A stretch of DNA of 32,062 bases, from positions 1 through 32,062 of the forward strand of contig JAISDB010000209.1 of NCBI GenBank assembly GCA_031265155.1, written 5' to 3'. Shown one piece after another: positions 8,139-17,799 of this stretch (within the stretch, counting starts at the first letter, position 1; each line of letters starts with the position of its first letter). The translations under genes and the position numbers were made by a program. Under the pieces are notes generated by a model, which ran no database searches, was not told where the DNA came from, and saw only the letters and a list, made by a program, of their open reading frames with translations. This DNA comes from Prevotellaceae bacterium (GTDB lineage Bacteria; Bacteroidota; Bacteroidia; Bacteroidales; UBA932).

Positions 8139-8274
8139 ATTAATCTATTTCAAATATACTGTTAAAATGTTTTAACGGCATAATCTGCTTTATAATATAA
8201 ACGTATTATCCAAACCGAAAAGCAAATCCATTACTGTTGCCTTACTTCAATATTTTATTTGTAATGTCTTGATT

Positions 8275-9432
8275 CTATATTTGTTGTATTTTAATTGAGA
8301 TGTTTTGACGTTTATATGCAGGCACTTTTTCGAGCTCCAAAATTTCTTGCAAATTTAATCCTGTTAATTGTTTCTTTACCGTTATATTGCCGTCAACATC
8401 CGATTTTTCGTAAACGTACATTTCGGGTACGCTGTTCATTTCGGGTACATTATTCATTTCAAATCCTGTTGCTATAATCGTAATGCGCAATTCGTCATCG
8501 AGCGACTGGTCGTAAACTATTCCACGCTTGATATTCTCTGCTTTTCCCGCTTCACGCTGAATATAATCCATAATTTCATGGAGTTCGGCAAAGTTCAGTT
8601 CCTTTGTTTCGCTCGAAGTAATGTTTACAAGTATATTTTTTGCTCCTTTTATCGAATTATTATTCAGCAACGGCGATTTAAGCGCTTCGTCAACAGCATC
8701 TATAGCGCGCTTTTCGCCTTTGCCGTGTCCTGTTCCGAGCAAAGCTACGCCGCTGTTTTTCATTACTTTTTTCACATCTGCAAAATCAACGTTTATGAAG
8801 CCGGGTTTCGTAATTATTTCGGCAATGCCTTTTGCCGCAGTTGCCAGTATTTCATCCGCTTTTCTAAATCCGTTACGAATTGGCGAATCTCCGTATATTT
8901 CGTATAATTTATTATTGCTGATTAGAAGCAGTGTATCTACGCTGTCTCTCAATTCGTTTATTCCGGCAATAGCCCTGCGGTAAGGTTCAATGCCTTCGTC
9001 GATGAACGGAAGCGTAACGATTGCTACCGTAAGTATATCCATTTCCTTTGCTACTTTTGCTATAACAGGAGTTGCTCCTGTTCCCGTACCTCCGCCCATT
9101 CCTGCTGTTATAAAAATCATTTCGGTATTGTCGCTAAGCGCAAATCTGATTTTTTCAATATCTTCTATAGCCGCCTGTTTACCTATTTCGGGGTCGCAGC
9201 CTGCGCCACGTCCGCGAGTAAGCCCGTATCCGAGTTGAATTTTATTTTTTATTGCGCTACGCTGCAGTACCTGTCCGTCGGTGTTGCATATTACAAAGTC
9301 AACTCCTGCGATTCCCTGTTCTGCCATATAATTTACAGCATTATTTCCGCCGCCGCCAACTCCGATAACTTTTATTATTGCGCCCTGCGCCATATCCCAA
9401 CCATCGGGGACAAGTTCCAAATAGTCTTCCAT
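8275..9432 (-). CDS. ftsZ: Cell division protein FtsZ
   Basis: FtsZ is the tubulin-like GTPase that polymerises into the division ring. The 385-residue protein has the nucleotide-binding loop GVGGGGNNAV (24-33), the tubulin signature GGGTGTG (113-119), and the T7 synergy loop NVDFADV (214-220) with its Asn and Asp, so it should bind and hydrolyse GTP. After the core (to about 325) the C-terminal linker is only about 40 residues and contains a short repeat, NNVPEM/NSVPEM. It is followed by the conserved tail EKVPAYKRQN, which binds FtsA. Many Bacteroidetes FtsZ proteins are longer, with more linker. It is the last gene of the dcw cluster, 12 bp after ftsA. I see no clear hairpin terminator in the 184-bp gap that follows. 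Confidence 0.98.
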   Translation of the reverse strand: MEDYLELVPDGWDMAQGAIIKVIGVGGGGNNAVNYMAEQGIAGVDFVICNTDGQVLQRSAIKNKIQLGYGLTRGRGAGCDPEIGKQAAIEDIEKIRFALSDNTEMIFITAGMGGGTGTGATPVIAKVAKEMDILTVAIVTLPFIDEGIEPYRRAIAGINELRDSVDTLLLISNNKLYEIYGDSPIRNGFRKADEILATAAKGIAEIITKPGFINVDFADVKKVMKNSGVALLGTGHGKGEKRAIDAVDEALKSPLLNNNSIKGAKNILVNITSSETKELNFAELHEIMDYIQREAGKAENIKRGIVYDQSLDDELRITIIATGFEMNNVPEMNSVPEMYVYEKSDVDGNITVKKQLTGLNLQEILELEKVPAYKRQNISIKIQQI

Positions 9433-9444
9433 AATTATTATTTT

Positions 9445-10716
9445 TTATACTTTATCATAGTCAAACAGTATTCCGGTTTTAAAACCATCCCAAATGCTTT
9501 TGCCCTGTTTTTTGTGCTTCCCGCCTTGAACAGGAGGTTTAACGATTACCGGCGTTTCTTCTTTTAATGATTCTTTTTGAATTGAATCTGCGTGCGCCAT
9601 GCCTTCAATTATAAGCCCTGCTGCCGTAGAATATAACGGTTGATCAAGTTCCTGTCCCGAGTCGCTGCCTATATCAACAGGTTCTCCTATGCGGATTCTC
9701 ATACCGATTCGAGATTCGGCAAGTTCTGTGAAATTTTTCAGCATTGAGCCGCCGCCTGTAAATATAATTCCCGCATTTAATTTATCTGCAAATCCTGACT
9801 GCTCTATCTCAAACATAATGCCTCCAAATATCTCATTCATACGCGCATTGATTATTTCGGACAAGTCTTTGGGCGAAATCTCTTTTTTTTCGTTTAGCGG
9901 AATATATGTATTATTCGAAGATGCATCGCCGAAACACGAGCCGCGCTGTATCTTTATTGACTCTGCGGTTTTTTCCGGTATTCCGCAGCCTTCTTTAATG
10001 TCAGCCGTAACATTATTTCCGCCAAAAGGAATTAATGCCGCATGGCGAATTATATTGTCATGATAAATAACCAAACCGGTTGTGCCGCCGCCAATATCAA
10101 CCACAGCTACGCCTATTTCCCTGTCATTGTCAGTAAGTACTGCTGCAGCCGAAGCAACAGGTTGAAGAATCAAACCGCTCAACTTGAGATTGCTGCTTTG
10201 CAGGCATTGTTTGATATCATTTATTGCTGCAGTTTTTCCAATCACAATGTGATAATTTCCCGTCAATTCCCTGCCACGCATTCCTACAGGCTTTCTTATT
10301 TCCATTTTGTCATCAACACTGTAACTTTGCGGAATTACGTGTATAATTTCTTCGTTTGATTCTTTTTGCAGCGAATACATTTTTTGCTTCAATGCATCTA
10401 TTTCCTCCTGTGTGATCAGCAACGTTTCATCGTTGCGCAATTCTGTTACGCTTTCGCACAGACATCTGATATGCTGCCCTGTAATTCCCACATAGACTTC
10501 GGAAAACTCAAGTTCCGATGCTTTTTTCAGTTCACTAACAGATTTTTTAATCAATACCGTTATATCCTGCAGATTTTCTATTTCGCCGCGTACAATACCT
10601 GCAGATTTAAATTCGCAGCTTGCCACAATCCTGTAATGTCCGGACTCTGTTTTTTCGCCTATTAAAGCAACAATTTTTGTTGTGCCGAGATCAATAGCGG
10701 CTATATAATTTTTCAT
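9445..10716 (-). CDS. ftsA: Cell division protein FtsA
   Basis: FtsA is the actin-like ATPase that tethers FtsZ filaments to the inner membrane. The 423-residue sequence starts with the phosphate-1 motif AAIDLGTTKIVALIG, has the SHS2-type 1C domain (about 80-165), and the phosphate-2 motif VVDIGGGTTGLVIY near residue 205. An adenosine motif, IIFTGGGSMLKN, lies near 320. The C-terminus ends in a basic, amphipathic stretch (KHKKQGKSIWDGFKTGIL) consistent with the membrane-targeting helix. It lies 4 bp after ftsQ and 12 bp before ftsZ, the standard order. The assignment is secure. Confidence 0.97.
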   Translation of the reverse strand: MKNYIAAIDLGTTKIVALIGEKTESGHYRIVASCEFKSAGIVRGEIENLQDITVLIKKSVSELKKASELEFSEVYVGITGQHIRCLCESVTELRNDETLLITQEEIDALKQKMYSLQKESNEEIIHVIPQSYSVDDKMEIRKPVGMRGRELTGNYHIVIGKTAAINDIKQCLQSSNLKLSGLILQPVASAAAVLTDNDREIGVAVVDIGGGTTGLVIYHDNIIRHAALIPFGGNNVTADIKEGCGIPEKTAESIKIQRGSCFGDASSNNTYIPLNEKKEISPKDLSEIINARMNEIFGGIMFEIEQSGFADKLNAGIIFTGGGSMLKNFTELAESRIGMRIRIGEPVDIGSDSGQELDQPLYSTAAGLIIEGMAHADSIQKESLKEETPVIVKPPVQGGKHKKQGKSIWDGFKTGILFDYDKV

Positions 10717-10720
10717 ATCC

Positions 10721-11473
10721 TTATTTTTTACAAATTATCTGATTTTTATATTCTATGTTTATTATTTTATATTTGTCCCAGCCAATTGCAGGCATTGCAT
10801 ATTTATAAAACTTTTGCAACTTGTTTAACTTTGACCTGAAATTGTCCAAACTGCCGAGTTCTATAACATGTTCGCCAATTTGCGGAATTATTTCAATCCT
10901 GTTGTCTGTTACGTTAATCTGTTCGATGAGTCTGTTCCAGAATGCATCTTTCTGTAAAAAAACGGCAAATTCATAAAGCTGATTCATAAATTTTTCGTTT
11001 TCACTCTTTGGGATTGATGAGATTTTTCCCGTAACGACGGGAATATTCAAATCGGGCTTGGGCGAAAGCGGAAAAGTATATCCGGTATCATCAATGTAAC
11101 ATCGCATATTTTCGCACTGTATCCGTACAACAGGATTTCTTTGTGTGATTTCAACATTTAAATTTGCATCTATGGTTGGGAATACATTTATTGATTTTAC
11201 AGCTTTGTTTTTGCTTAAAATCTGCTTTAATTTAAGCGTGTTGATTTTATTCAGCCGTTCGCCGATGACTTTTTCTCCGCAGTTCAGCAATATTGATTTG
11301 ACGCTGCCTGCATCGATGAACGAAGACCGGTCGCCGTTGGTTATAACTACATTAATGTTCCTGCATGTCAATGTCTGTTCTCTGTTATCGACAAAAGCAA
11401 ATGCAATAAGCAAATATGCAATGATTGCCGCAGATGCAAAAGCTGTCAATATGTATTTTACTATCCTGTTCAT
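10721..11473 (-). CDS. ftsQ: Cell division protein FtsQ
   Basis: FtsQ is the bitopic divisome protein that links early and late division proteins. The 250-residue sequence has a short cytoplasmic start, one membrane segment (about 7-28, ILTAFASAAIIAYLLIAFAF), and a periplasmic part with a POTRA-like domain (about 37-112, including VKSINVFPTIDANLNVEIT) and a beta domain. Overall similarity to proteobacterial FtsQ is low, as usual in Bacteroidetes. Identification rests on topology, the POTRA pattern and the invariant position between murC and ftsA. It starts 12 bp after murC. Confidence 0.9.
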   Translation of the reverse strand: MNRIVKYILTAFASAAIIAYLLIAFAFVDNREQTLTCRNINVVITNGDRSSFIDAGSVKSILLNCGEKVIGERLNKINTLKLKQILSKNKAVKSINVFPTIDANLNVEITQRNPVVRIQCENMRCYIDDTGYTFPLSPKPDLNIPVVTGKISSIPKSENEKFMNQLYEFAVFLQKDAFWNRLIEQINVTDNRIEIIPQIGEHVIELGSLDNFRSKLNKLQKFYKYAMPAIGWDKYKIINIEYKNQIICKK

Positions 11474-11485
11474 GGCGTTTTGTAT

Positions 11486-12859
11486 TTACGGATTTAATTT
11501 TTTATTCAGTATTTTTGTTATCGGTTCAACAAACAAATCAATATCGCCTGCGCCTAATGTTATCAGTATGTCAAATTCTCTGCTGCTTACAATGCTTAGC
11601 AATTCGCTTTTTTTGCACAGCGTTTTTTCGCTGCATTGTACGTTATCGAAAATTATTTTTGATGTTATTCCATCTATCGGAAGCTCGCGTGCAGGATAAA
11701 TATCAAGCAATATCAATTCGTCGGCGAGGCTCAGGCTTTTTGCAAAACTGTCGGCAAAATCGCGTGTACGCGTGTATAAGTGAGGCTGAAAAATTGCAGT
11801 TATCTTTCGTCCTGCAAACATGCTTCTTATTGATGTTACCGTTGCTTTCAATTCTTCGGGATGATGTGCATAGTCGTCGATATATGTCAGCTTTGGCGTG
11901 TTTATACTTACATCCATTCGCCGCTTTACGCCTGTAAAACTCGCTAAAGCATTTTTCAGCTTCTGCTCGTCAACGCCGACAGTCCATGCTAACGCCGTTG
12001 CCGCAACTGCGTTTTCAACATTAATTTTTCCCGGAACGCCAAGCTTGCAATCACCGATTATAAGGTTAGGAAAATGAAGGTCAAAACTGTAACAGGCATC
12101 ATCGCACAACTGAATATTTGATGCATAAAAATCGCAAGGCTCGTCTAATGAATAAGTATAAATATTTATATTGCTTTTTGGCAGCTCTATTTCAGTTCCC
12201 TTTTTGATTATAAGCGTTCCGCCTGACTTTATCTGAGAAACAAACTTACCGAAGGCATTACGCATTTCGCCAACACTTCCGTAAATATCCAAATGGTCGG
12301 CATCGGTTGCCGTTACTACAGCCGCATCAGGAAAAAGCTGTAAAAACGAACGGTCGAATTCATCGGCTTCGGCAACTAAATTATTACTTTGCGACAGCAG
12401 CAGATTTGAATTGTAATTTTTGGAAATTCCTCCCAGAAATGCGCTGCATCCATCGGCGGCAACCGTCAATATGTGCGCCAGAAGTGTAGATATAGTTGTT
12501 TTTCCGTGAGTACCTGCAACTGCAAGCGTGTGTTTTCCGTTAGCAATAAGTCCGAGTATTTTCGAGCGTTTTACAACATTAAATCCGCTATTCAAAAAAT
12601 AATTTAATTCGCTATGGTCTTTAGGAACTGCCGGCGTATAAATAATCAGAGTGTTTTCGGGATTTTTGCAATTTTCTGGAATTAAAGCGATATTATCCTC
12701 ATAATGTATAAGAATACCTTCTGTTTCGAGTTCCTGAGTAAGCGCCGATTTTGTTCTGTCGTAACCTGCTACAAAAAGTCCGGAATGTTTATAATATCTG
12801 GCTAAAGCGCTCATTCCGATTCCTCCGATTCCGATTAAATATACTGCATTTGGTTTCAT
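11486..12859 (-). CDS. murC: UDP-N-acetylmuramate--L-alanine ligase MurC
   Basis: MurC adds the first residue, L-alanine, to UDP-MurNAc in the cytoplasm using ATP. The 457-residue protein shows the Mur-ligase order: an N-terminal UDP-binding domain (IGIGGIGMSALARYY, about 9-23), the central ATP-binding domain with AGTHGKTTISTLL (about 114-126), and a C-terminal domain starting around YIDDYAHHPEEL. The GIGGIGMS and GTHGKT motifs separate MurC from MurD and MurE. Its start codon overlaps the murG stop as TAATG, suggesting translational coupling. ftsQ follows after 12 bp. Confidence 0.97.
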   Translation of the reverse strand: MKPNAVYLIGIGGIGMSALARYYKHSGLFVAGYDRTKSALTQELETEGILIHYEDNIALIPENCKNPENTLIIYTPAVPKDHSELNYFLNSGFNVVKRSKILGLIANGKHTLAVAGTHGKTTISTLLAHILTVAADGCSAFLGGISKNYNSNLLLSQSNNLVAEADEFDRSFLQLFPDAAVVTATDADHLDIYGSVGEMRNAFGKFVSQIKSGGTLIIKKGTEIELPKSNINIYTYSLDEPCDFYASNIQLCDDACYSFDLHFPNLIIGDCKLGVPGKINVENAVAATALAWTVGVDEQKLKNALASFTGVKRRMDVSINTPKLTYIDDYAHHPEELKATVTSIRSMFAGRKITAIFQPHLYTRTRDFADSFAKSLSLADELILLDIYPARELPIDGITSKIIFDNVQCSEKTLCKKSELLSIVSSREFDILITLGAGDIDLFVEPITKILNKKLNP

Positions 12860-13968
12860 TATTTTACAAGTTTTAAAATTTCATCAACAATATTGTCGGC
12901 AGCATTCGGCATTGCAAATTTTGAAATACTGTTTCCAAGCATGTTCATTTTTTCCTCGTTGCCTAATGTTTGCAAAACAGTATCAATTAAATCGTTCTGC
13001 GCATCTTTGTCGGCTACTTTTATTGCTGCATTTTCGACAGCCAGCGCCATTGCATTTTTTGTTTGATGGTCTTCGGTAACATTTGGAGACGGAACCAAGA
13101 TGCAAGGTTTTGCAACGATGCAAAGTTCGGAAATGGTTCCCGCTCCCGCACGCGATACGATAATATCGGCAGCGGCAAATGCCAGATCCATTCTGTATAT
13201 AAAATCGAATACTCTTGTATTGCTTAGAGCCGAATAAGCAACTTCGTTTTGAGCCTGCATAAAGCTGTTTTTTCCGGTTTGCCAGATTAATTGAATATTG
13301 TTATTGTTTATTCTGTTTAATTCTTTGGTTATAACCATGTTCAATGTGCGAGCGCCAAGGCTTCCGCCGATAACCAGCAATGTTTTTTTTGACCTGTCGA
13401 GATTGAAAAATTCATAAGCCTCATTTTCCAGATTTTTAACATCAAACAAATCCTGCCGGACAGGATTTCCGGTAAGAACTGTTTTTTGTTCAGGAAAAAA
13501 CTTATGCATTCCGCTGTAGGCAACACATATTTTATCCGCTTTTTTTGCTAACAGCTTATTGGTCAGTCCTGCATAGGAATTTTGTTCCTGAACAAGTGTC
13601 GGAATTTTCAGCCCGGCGGCGGCGCGCAGAATCGGCGCGCTTGCATATCCGCCAACTCCAACAACAACATCGGGAGCAAAATCCTGTATTATCTTTTTTG
13701 CACAGTTCAAACTTTTTATAAATTTAAACAGAGCCGTAAAATTTTTAAGAGTAAGTCGCCGCTGCAGTCCGACAACAGGCAATCCAATGATTCTGTAACC
13801 TGCTGCAGGCACTTTTTCCATTTCCATTCGTCCTGCTGCGCCTACAAACAAAATCTCAATATCGGGATTACGTTTTTTCAATGTATCGGCAATAGACACG
13901 GCAGGATAAATATGTCCGCCCGTGCCTCCGCCGCTTATTATTATCCTTATTTTCTTATTGCTGTTCAT
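12859..13968 (-). CDS. murG: Lipid II synthase MurG (GlcNAc transferase)
   Basis: MurG transfers GlcNAc from UDP-GlcNAc to lipid I on the inner face of the membrane. The N-terminal motif ISGGGTGGHIYPAVSIA is diagnostic, and the GT28 C-terminal domain carries VIGGSLGARTLN and IVSRAGAGTISEL. I chose the ATG at 13968, giving MNSNKKIRIIISGGG and 369 residues, which overlaps ftsW by 14 bp. The ORF-track start at 14019 adds 17 residues absent from typical MurG and would overlap ftsW by 65 bp. Its stop overlaps the murC start (TAATG). Confidence 0.97.
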   Translation of the reverse strand: MNSNKKIRIIISGGGTGGHIYPAVSIADTLKKRNPDIEILFVGAAGRMEMEKVPAAGYRIIGLPVVGLQRRLTLKNFTALFKFIKSLNCAKKIIQDFAPDVVVGVGGYASAPILRAAAGLKIPTLVQEQNSYAGLTNKLLAKKADKICVAYSGMHKFFPEQKTVLTGNPVRQDLFDVKNLENEAYEFFNLDRSKKTLLVIGGSLGARTLNMVITKELNRINNNNIQLIWQTGKNSFMQAQNEVAYSALSNTRVFDFIYRMDLAFAAADIIVSRAGAGTISELCIVAKPCILVPSPNVTEDHQTKNAMALAVENAAIKVADKDAQNDLIDTVLQTLGNEEKMNMLGNSISKFAMPNAADNIVDEILKLVK

Positions 13969-15181
13969 TGTATTCAACTGTTTTTTCATTAGCATCGTCC
14001 GGTATATATTTTTCGTCATTTGATTTTTGTTCCGATACCTGCTGAATATTTGCGGCTCTGCTTACCGACAATATTATTCCGAATGCAGCTCCCATGCACA
14101 CTATTGAAGTTCCGCCGACGCTTATAAACGGCAGCGTTTGTCCCGTTACGGGAAAAATGCCTACGGAAACGCCCATGTTTACCATTGCCTGAAAAACTAT
14201 CATTAACATCAATCCCAGTACAGTGACGGATGAAAATATTCGCGTACATTTTTTTGCAATTACCGCCGCTCGATACAGTAATGCCATATATGCGAATAAT
14301 ATTATTATTGCTGCGGCAAGTCCGTATTCTTCGACAATCATGGCAAAAACAAAATCGGAATAGGAATATTTTATTAAATAACGCTGGGTGCTGTTACCGG
14401 GTCCCTGACCGACAATGCCTCCCGAAGCAACGGCAATTTTTGCTCTGTATTCCTGTGTAAATTTGCTTGTCGTATTGCCTGCATTTTTTACATTATTTGC
14501 TCCTACGTAAGTTTCTGTTCTGGTAAACATGGTAGATACGCGGGGAGGCCATTTTAGCGTAAGTCCCATAACAATCAGCAAAGCCAAGCCTGCTGTTGCA
14601 AGTCCGAATATTTTGAGCAAATGTTTTAATTTCAAACCTCCGATAAAAAGTATTGACATGCAAATAGCTCCAATTAATAATCCCATTGATGTCCCTCCTG
14701 CAAAAGTGAGTATGAAAACCGCTCCTGTCGGCAAAATAATTTTTTTGATAACATCCTTAAATTTTTCAAAAGGATTATCTTCCAAAACGCCGGCAAGATA
14801 CAGGACAATACTTATTTTTGCGACATCTGCCGTCTGCAAACTCATACCGAATATTAAAATCCAGCGTTTGGCTCCGTTTATTTCCATGCCGAAAAGCGCA
14901 GTGTATAAAAGCAAACCAATGCTGACAACCAACAGCGATGCTGCAAATTTTTTATATATTGATATGGGAATACGATGAAAGACATACAGCGTTATAAATC
15001 CCGCAGCGAAAAATTTCAAATGTCGTATCAGATACCAGTAGGCGCCGTGTCTGTACTGATCGTCGGCAGCCAAGCTGTCTGCCGATGCAAATACTATAAG
15101 CACAGAGATTAAAAACAGAATAATAATTATTCTCCAAATGATCCTGTCTCCGTAGAAGTGTATTTTATTTAATATATTCAT
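13955..15181 (-). CDS. ftsW: Septal peptidoglycan glycosyltransferase FtsW (SEDS)
   Basis: FtsW is the SEDS polymerase that makes septal glycan strands from lipid II together with FtsI. The 408-residue protein is a multi-pass membrane protein with SEDS motifs GAKRWI, VGQGPGNSTQRYL, SDFVFAMIVEEYG (carrying the conserved catalytic Asp) and NMGVSVGIFPVTGQTLPFIS. The usual proline-containing motif in the fourth helix region (PDxGT in E. coli) is replaced by FAGGTSMGLLI. The C-terminal tail is acidic and polar. It starts 11 bp after murD and overlaps murG by 14 bp. Position next to murD and murG favours FtsW over RodA. Confidence 0.96.
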   Translation of the reverse strand: MNILNKIHFYGDRIIWRIIIILFLISVLIVFASADSLAADDQYRHGAYWYLIRHLKFFAAGFITLYVFHRIPISIYKKFAASLLVVSIGLLLYTALFGMEINGAKRWILIFGMSLQTADVAKISIVLYLAGVLEDNPFEKFKDVIKKIILPTGAVFILTFAGGTSMGLLIGAICMSILFIGGLKLKHLLKIFGLATAGLALLIVMGLTLKWPPRVSTMFTRTETYVGANNVKNAGNTTSKFTQEYRAKIAVASGGIVGQGPGNSTQRYLIKYSYSDFVFAMIVEEYGLAAAIIILFAYMALLYRAAVIAKKCTRIFSSVTVLGLMLMIVFQAMVNMGVSVGIFPVTGQTLPFISVGGTSIVCMGAAFGIILSVSRAANIQQVSEQKSNDEKYIPDDANEKTVEYNEQQ

Positions 15182-15192
15182 AATATTTTATA

Positions 15193-16527
15193 TTATAAGT
15201 TTCTAACCGCTTTTTTAAATTGTTCGCCTCTGTCTTCGTAGTTTTCAAACAGGTCGAAACTTGCACAGGCAGGCGACAGTAAAACAGTGTCGCCCGAACA
15301 TGCAAGTTCATACGATTTTTCGACAGCATCCCTTGCCGAGCTTGTCTCTGCAATAACAGGAACCGCATCTTTGAAAAATGAAATAATTTTTGAATTGTCG
15401 ATGCCCAGACAAACTATGGCTCGCACTTTTTCTTTTACCAGGTCGATAATTTCATTGTAATTGTTGCCCTTATCGGTGCCGCCTGCAATCCATACTATTT
15501 TACCATTTATACTGTCTAATGCATACCATACGGAATTTACGTTTGTGGCTTTCGAATCGTTTATAAATTTTATTCCTCCAACGCTCATCACAAATTCAAG
15601 TCGATGTTCCACGCCTTTGAACGTTGAAAGGCTTTGACGTATTATTTCGTTTTTTATATCAAGCACTTTGCCTGTAATTGCCGCTGCCATCGAGTTATAA
15701 ATGTTATGCCTTCCCTTCAATGACAAATCATTAACCAGTATTGAAAAAGTATTGCTGTTGACTCTTGCCAGAAGCGAATGGTTTTCGATATAAGAACTTT
15801 GTGCAACATTTATACGTTGCGAGAACGGCAGCATTTTTGCTTTTGATACGATTTTTTCGATATGTTCCATCGTTATTTTGTCGTCGGCGCAAAATATGAA
15901 GCAGTCGTCATCGTTCATGTTTTGTATGATTCTGAACTTTGAGCGGGCATAATTTTCCAGTTTATAATCGTATCTGTCCAAATGGTCGGGTGTGATGTTG
16001 AGCAAAACCGCAATATCGGCTTTAAATTCATACATTCCATCAAGTTGAAAGCTGCTCAACTCCAATACATAATAATCGTGATTTTCTGTTGCTACCTGCA
16101 TTGCAAAACTTTTGCCGATATTGCCTGCCAAGCCAGCATTTATACCTGCGCCTTTCAATAGAAAATGTATAAGCGTTGCCGTGGTTGTTTTGCCATTACT
16201 GCCTGTGATGCATATTTTTTTTGCATTGCAGTAACGTCCTGCAAATTCAATTTCGGAAATTACATTTATTCCTTTTTCTTTTATTTTTGTAAAAACAGGA
16301 GCCTTATCGGGAATACCCGGACTTTTTACTATTTCGTCGGCATTTAATATCTTATTTTCGGTATGTCGATTTTCCTCAAAGTCAATATCGTATTCTACAA
16401 GAATTTTTTTGTATTCATCCTTTATTTTTCCCTTATCGGAAATGAATACATCAAAGTTTTTTGTTTTGGCTAAAACCGCCGAGCCAATTCCGCTTTCCCC
16501 TCCGCCTAAAACTACTATTCTTTTCAT
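15193..16527 (-). CDS. murD: UDP-MurNAc-L-alanine--D-glutamate ligase MurD
   Basis: MurD adds D-glutamate, the second stem residue, in the cytoplasm using ATP. The 444-residue protein starts with the UDP-binding fold VVLGGGESGIGSAVLA. The central ATP site is [16 protein letters not shown] (near residue 110), followed by LNITPDHLDRY and the ADP-ribose-type C-terminal region with INDSKATNVNS and WIAGGTDKGN. The NDSKATN motif is typical of MurD. The gene lies 7 bp after mraY and 11 bp before ftsW. Confidence 0.97.
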   Translation of the reverse strand: MKRIVVLGGGESGIGSAVLAKTKNFDVFISDKGKIKDEYKKILVEYDIDFEENRHTENKILNADEIVKSPGIPDKAPVFTKIKEKGINVISEIEFAGRYCNAKKICITGSNGKTTTATLIHFLLKGAGINAGLAGNIGKSFAMQVATENHDYYVLELSSFQLDGMYEFKADIAVLLNITPDHLDRYDYKLENYARSKFRIIQNMNDDDCFIFCADDKITMEHIEKIVSKAKMLPFSQRINVAQSSYIENHSLLARVNSNTFSILVNDLSLKGRHNIYNSMAAAITGKVLDIKNEIIRQSLSTFKGVEHRLEFVMSVGGIKFINDSKATNVNSVWYALDSINGKIVWIAGGTDKGNNYNEIIDLVKEKVRAIVCLGIDNSKIISFFKDAVPVIAETSSARDAVEKSYELACSGDTVLLSPACASFDLFENYEDRGEQFKKAVRNL

Positions 16528-16534
16528 ATATGGT

Positions 16535-17797
16535 TCATCTTAATTTTAATGTTACAATGCTGATTACCGCCAGTAATAATGTAATAATCCAAAATCTTAC
16601 CACAATTTTTGATTCGGGTATAGGATTTTTCGGTTTTTGAATAACTGCATCTATTCCCGCGTAACCCTGCTTTTGGAAATGATGATGCAAAGGCGTCATT
16701 TTAAAAATTCTGCGACCTGCGCCGTATTTGCGTTTTGTGTATTTGAAATACATCATTTGCATCATGACAGATAAACTTTCGGCAAAAAATACTCCGCACA
16801 AGACAGGTATCAACAGTTCTTTTCGAATCATTATTGCAAAAACGGCAATTATTCCGCCTATTGTTAAACTTCCCGTATCGCCCATGAATACTTGTGCAGG
16901 ATAGGAGTTATACCATAAAAATCCTGTAAGAGCGCCGATAAATGCTCCCGCAAAAATTACAAGTTCGCCCGAATCGGGAATATACATTATGTTCAAATAT
17001 CCTGCATAAATTACATTTCCGGACAAATAGGCAAAAATGCCAAGTACAACTCCGATTATAGCCGATATTCCCGTTACCATGCCATCCATTCCATCGGTAA
17101 GATTTGCTCCGTTTGAAACTGCCGTTATAATCAAAATTACGGCAAAAACGAAAACTATCCATGTAATTGCAGATGTTTGGTCGTTTCCGGGAACAAGCAT
17201 GTTGTAGTCAAATTCGTTGTCTTTTAAAAACGGAATGGTTGTGATTGTGGATTTTACGTTAGTTTCGGTTTCCGTCAGTATTGCCTGTTCGTTATTAATA
17301 ATGATACTGTCAACCTTTTCACGCACAACGATGCTGTCGCTGAACCACATTGTAAGTCCTACGATTAATCCCAGCCCTATCTGTCCTACAATTTTAAATT
17401 TTCCTTTTAATCCTTCCTTGTTATGACGGAATACTTTTATATAATCGTCTAAAAATCCGATTAGCCCGAGCCATATTATCGACACAATCATTAGAATGAT
17501 ATACACATTTGTGAGATTACAAAATAAAAATACGGGAATGAGAATACTTAAAAGTATAATGATTCCGCCCATTGTAGGCGTGCCTTTCTTTTGCAGCTGC
17601 CCTTCAAGACCCAAATCCCGAATTTCCTCGCCGATTTGCTTTCGCCTTAAAAATTTAATTACATACTTGCCGAAAATCATCGATATGATCAGCGAAAAAA
17701 TTAAAGTCATTGCAACTCTGAAACTGATGTACCTGAATACTCCGCTGCCCGGCACGCTAAAATGCTTATTAATATATTCAAACAAATGATACAGCAT
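16535..17797 (-). CDS. mraY: Phospho-MurNAc-pentapeptide transferase MraY
   Basis: MraY moves phospho-MurNAc-pentapeptide from UDP onto undecaprenyl phosphate, making lipid I at the inner membrane. The 420-residue polytopic protein has the signature residues: GFLDDYIKV (aspartates for Mg2+), [18 protein letters not shown] and [12 protein letters not shown]. The length is longer than E. coli MraY (360). The extra residues fall in a loop around 140-200 ([20 protein letters not shown]), an insertion I associate with Bacteroidetes MraY. It lies 2 bp after murE, so translation is likely coupled. Confidence 0.97.
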   Translation of the reverse strand: MLYHLFEYINKHFSVPGSGVFRYISFRVAMTLIFSLIISMIFGKYVIKFLRRKQIGEEIRDLGLEGQLQKKGTPTMGGIIILLSILIPVFLFCNLTNVYIILMIVSIIWLGLIGFLDDYIKVFRHNKEGLKGKFKIVGQIGLGLIVGLTMWFSDSIVVREKVDSIIINNEQAILTETETNVKSTITTIPFLKDNEFDYNMLVPGNDQTSAITWIVFVFAVILIITAVSNGANLTDGMDGMVTGISAIIGVVLGIFAYLSGNVIYAGYLNIMYIPDSGELVIFAGAFIGALTGFLWYNSYPAQVFMGDTGSLTIGGIIAVFAIMIRKELLIPVLCGVFFAESLSVMMQMMYFKYTKRKYGAGRRIFKMTPLHHHFQKQGYAGIDAVIQKPKNPIPESKIVVRFWIITLLLAVISIVTLKLR

Positions 17798-17799
17798 GA

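Noticed and set aside
8368-8907. 179-aa plus-strand ORF opposite ftsZ
   Set aside because: It is a shadow of ftsZ on the other strand; composition and motifs belong to ftsZ.
11145-11937. Plus-strand ORFs of 184 and 170 aa opposite ftsQ and murC
   Set aside because: They are antisense shadows of two secure genes and overlap each other in different frames.
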